Assembly: GCA_027624335.1 (NCBI GenBank)
Contig: JAQBWV010000020.1
Location: 1 to 45,858, forward strand
DNA: 45,858 bases
Reading direction: 5' to 3'
Origin: Planctomycetota bacterium
Lineage (GTDB): Bacteria > Planctomycetota > Planctomycetia > Planctomycetales > Planctomycetaceae
Part shown: positions 43,851 through 45,858 of the stretch, piece by piece
How positions within the stretch are numbered: the first letter of the stretch is position 1
Layout: each line of letters opens with the position of its first letter
Made by a program: the position numbers and the translations under genes
The notes under the pieces: generated by a model
Seen by the model: only the letters and a program-made list of their open reading frames with translations
Databases searched by the model: none
Told to the model about the DNA's origin: nothing

Positions 43851-44396
43851 ATGGATCCCAGATCGCTGATTGGTCCGACATTGCTGGTCTTCATGCTGCT
43901 TGCAGCGACTGTGTGTTCGCTGTTTCTGCTGGATCCTGTCGAGTACGAAGAGCTGTCCCCGGAAGACTACTATTCGATGAGCGGCGCGGAGCTGAAAGCA
44001 GAGATCACCAGGCGAGTGACCCAGCAGATGAATCGTCAGCTCATGTACTACGCTGTCATTGCGGTTCTGATCTGTGTCGTCCCGATCGGCAACACGAATC
44101 GGATTACGCGAGGGGTGATTCTTGTCGGCATTGGATTCGTCGGCAAAGTCGCGACCGGAGATCAGGCTGCATCCGCCAGCGGTCTTGCGAAGCTGTGCGT
44201 CCTCGGCGGAATACTGATCGCCGTTCTGTTCATCATTAAGCTTTACACGAAGGCTGTCGACAACGGAAATCGCCCCGCCAGCGAGCGTTGGGCACCTCGC
44301 CGAATGAACCCTGCACTGATCGATGACCCTGATTCGCTCGCCAAACTCGATCGGCTGCGCGTCATCGCTTCCGGGCCTCCTCCTGCCGCGTCGTAA
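43851..44396 (+). CDS. Small integral membrane protein of unknown function
   Basis: 181 residues with a strong ribosome binding site, AGGAGG seven bases before ATG 43851. A first helix spans about 8-27, then an acidic loop (PVEYEELSPEDYYSMSGAELKAEI), two more helices in about 64-140, and a polar Pro/Arg-rich C-terminal tail. No motif is recognised. The opposite strand holds a longer open frame (43440-44726) across this gene, but the ribosome binding site and the membrane pattern favour the plus strand. Its role is unknown; it may be stress-linked only because htrA precedes it, which is not evidence. Confidence 0.7.
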   Translation: MDPRSLIGPTLLVFMLLAATVCSLFLLDPVEYEELSPEDYYSMSGAELKAEITRRVTQQMNRQLMYYAVIAVLICVVPIGNTNRITRGVILVGIGFVGKVATGDQAASASGLAKLCVLGGILIAVLFIIKLYTKAVDNGNRPASERWAPRRMNPALIDDPDSLAKLDRLRVIASGPPPAAS

Positions 44397-44834
44397 TGGC
44401 AACTTTGCGAGTGATGGAAGAAAGTGTTGAGGCGCGATCAGACATCGCTGGGTCGTAATTCGACATGCCAGCTGGAAACTGTTTTGCGTCCTGCCTGTTC
44501 GGCGTAAGTTCCCACCAAGACGTCGGCGGTCGCAGCAACTTGATGTCCGCCAGGTCGTCAAGTGAGCGGATTCTTCGCGACGGCTGATCGAAACTGGACA
44601 AGCACGCATTACGCGGTGACAACAGGAAGTGTGAAACGCATCCGTTTCCTCTGGTCTGGTGATTCGGTTAGAAAGTCTGGCATCTCCACAGTCGTTTGGA
44701 GCGAAATAGTGCCACAGGAGTATCAACTCGACAGGGCGTGGTATCAGACCGAAAAAGCGAGTAACACGACCGAACGTTCTGGCACGGAGTACTTATTCGA
44801 TTCAGGCACTCGTCGATATCCGTTCTCATTTTGA
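44397..44834. other. Intergenic region, possible small gene
   Basis: This 438-base stretch separates the small membrane protein gene from the four-cysteine protein gene. A GTG-started frame of about 90 codons (44562-44834) ends immediately before the next GTG, which would be normal coupling, but it has no ribosome binding site, no recognisable domain and an ordinary composition. It is not called as a gene. Confidence 0.3.
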
Positions 44835-45470
44835 GTGAATAACGAATCAAACCGTCGGACGATCAACCGGAAAGCAGCGTCAGTGGAATTTCATCTGCCA
44901 CCAGAACCGAAATTCGTCCAGATTCCTCGCGAGTTTCACTCACTGGAAAATGACGGACCGTTCGAGAAATGCCTGAAGTGTGAAGTCGAACTTCTGCACT
45001 CAGGCCTGCCATATATGATTGAGCGAGTGTTCGTGCTGGATGAGCCGATCATTGAGTATGCCATGTGCGAGTCATGCGTGCTCAAGTCGCAGTCCGAACT
45101 TTCCGCCGAGTCAAGGCAGTCAGTTACCGACTACATGCTGTCGCACCTGGACATCGCCAGCAGGATGCAGCGACTTTCCGCCTGGGCTGAAACCGGCAAG
45201 GACGACGCGTCGGCGATGATGGATCGATGTTTGTTTTCCGGAAATCGGGCAGAAGATTGCCGAGAGAAACAGATCGCCGCGTGGTGCCGGGGCAACCAGA
45301 TGCGAGTGGACCATATGTTTCCGCTGATGATTTCCGGAGTGGCGATCGAGGAGTTGAACGGAGTACTGTCAGAGCAGACTCGCGGATGGATCGACGACTT
45401 TGTCGGAGATAGTTTTGGCATGCCTCCAGAGTTCTGTGACAATCCTGATTTCCGGCCAGTGCTCATTTGA
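44835..45470 (+). CDS. Unknown protein with two CXXC pairs
   Basis: 211 residues. Two cysteine pairs, C46/C49 (CLKC) and C78/C81 (CESC), are spaced as in a zinc-ribbon-like site and flank a hydrophobic-acidic segment. The rest is mostly helical and charged, with no signal peptide or membrane segment, so it is probably cytoplasmic. The start may be GTG at 44835 or GTG at 44883; neither has a strong ribosome binding site. No family is recognised. It probably binds a metal or is an adaptor; this is inference. Confidence 0.7.
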   Translation: MNNESNRRTINRKAASVEFHLPPEPKFVQIPREFHSLENDGPFEKCLKCEVELLHSGLPYMIERVFVLDEPIIEYAMCESCVLKSQSELSAESRQSVTDYMLSHLDIASRMQRLSAWAETGKDDASAMMDRCLFSGNRAEDCREKQIAAWCRGNQMRVDHMFPLMISGVAIEELNGVLSEQTRGWIDDFVGDSFGMPPEFCDNPDFRPVLI

Positions 45471-45598
45471 CCGCGTCAGTCGTGCTACTGTGTGCGGTGG
45501 GGTACGACTTTTCGTCGAACGACACGTACTAAGGGTGCGTTCCGTTTTGCGGACCCCGCGACTCCCATGGCCTGATGTTAAGTTCCAGGCGACGAAGC

Positions 45599-45858
45599 AT
45601 GAAACGAATTCTCGCAATCGTAATGTTCCTGCCAGCGATGGTGGTGCAGGTCTTTGGTGCTGCACCCGCTTTGCGAGTGCAGCACCGTCGGCCTGCGGCA
45701 GCAGCAATGCTCCAGGACGGACGAGTGCTGTGTGTTGCCAATCGTCGCAGCGGAACGCTAAGTCTGATTGATACTGTGCAGTGGACCGTCTCGGAGAAAC
45801 AGATCGGGCAGGAGCTTTCGGATATCGTGTCGTTGCCTGACGGCAATGAACTGCTTGC
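45599..45858 (+). CDS. Start of an exported beta-propeller-like protein, 3' end outside window
   Basis: An open frame from ATG 45599 to the right edge gives 86 residues and continues. Residues 1-22 are a signal peptide (hydrophobic core, then VFGA-AP). The following stretch contains LQDGRVLCVANRRSGTLSLIDT, which resembles the repeat of YncE-type or cytochrome-linked seven-bladed beta-propellers. Such exported propellers are common in planctomycetes, often with c-type haem domains further on, which cannot be seen here. Confidence 0.7.
   Translation, partial: MKRILAIVMFLPAMVVQVFGAAPALRVQHRRPAAAAMLQDGRVLCVANRRSGTLSLIDTVQWTVSEKQIGQELSDIVSLPDGNELL

Noticed and set aside
43440-44726. Long open frame on the minus strand (428 codons) across the small membrane protein gene
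   Set aside because: The opposite strand has AGGAGG seven bases before an ATG and a clear membrane-protein pattern. The minus frame is rich in Cys, His and Arg with no motif and overlaps the htrA terminator.
44562-44834. Possible 90-codon gene before the CXXC protein
   Set aside because: It has GTG start, no ribosome binding site and no recognised domain. It ends where the next GTG begins, so coupling is possible, but evidence is insufficient.
1-45858. tRNA, rRNA, CRISPR array, transposase or prophage
   Set aside because: None was seen. No tRNA-like cloverleaf, direct-repeat array, integrase or transposase motif was recognised by eye; a covariance-model scan could settle small RNAs.

Overview
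The window looks like chromosomal DNA of a planctomycete. It carries one intact and one interrupted DUF1559 protein, a Tat-exported Gfo/Idh/MocA oxidoreductase, two Hanks-type Ser/Thr kinases (one with a membrane tail), a CXXCH-containing di-haem oxidoreductase and a large von Willebrand A membrane protein. Genes are loosely packed in short runs on both strands, with 300-700 base gaps and many GTG/TTG starts. The lineage call rests on gene content only; there is no rRNA in the window. I found no tRNA, rRNA, CRISPR array, transposase or phage gene.

Layout. 1-2319 (minus): an exported helical-repeat protein cut by the left edge. 2865-8375 (plus): a small unknown protein, a di-haem peroxidase-like protein and a large exported DUF1559 protein. 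8749-10119: Gfo/Idh/MocA oxidoreductase. 10615-16140 (plus): ThiO-like amino acid oxidase, then a compact trio (FAD/NAD(P) oxidoreductase, radical SAM protein, metallophosphoesterase-like protein), then dtd and cvpA. 16493-20960 (minus): HEAT-like lipoprotein, accA, kinase with a proline/methionine/glutamine tail, HlyD-type adaptor. 21327-25101: exported thioredoxin-fold protein, a permuted papain-like hydrolase and an RsmC-like methyltransferase. 25102-27645: VWA membrane protein. 27701-31128 (minus): a degenerate GspE/PilB-like ATPase, dapA and a beta-hydroxyacid dehydrogenase. 31238-35328 (plus): class IV aminotransferase, PmtA-like methyltransferase, bile-acid-symporter-like transporter and SMP-30-like protein. 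35361-37915: a DUF1559 gene with an in-frame amber codon, followed by a canonical membrane kinase. 38003-41197 (minus): AarF/UbiB kinase and a MoxR-like AAA ATPase. 41900-45858 (plus): HtrA protease, small membrane protein, a four-cysteine protein and the start of an exported propeller-like protein.

Housekeeping functions (accA, dapA, dtd, cvpA, htrA, rsmC-like, ubiB-like) are interleaved with lineage-type proteins of unknown role. The best candidate for an undescribed system is the trio at 11918-14898. Its genes are translationally coupled or nearly so, the radical SAM protein has a second cysteine set at its C terminus, and the phosphoesterase-like member has lost the first metal-binding motif of its fold. 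Several other proteins also lack the signature residues of their family: a secretion ATPase without the Walker A lysine, a kinase with DFS in place of DFG, and a thioredoxin-fold domain without its cysteines. Short palindromic repeats of at least six sequence types sit between genes.
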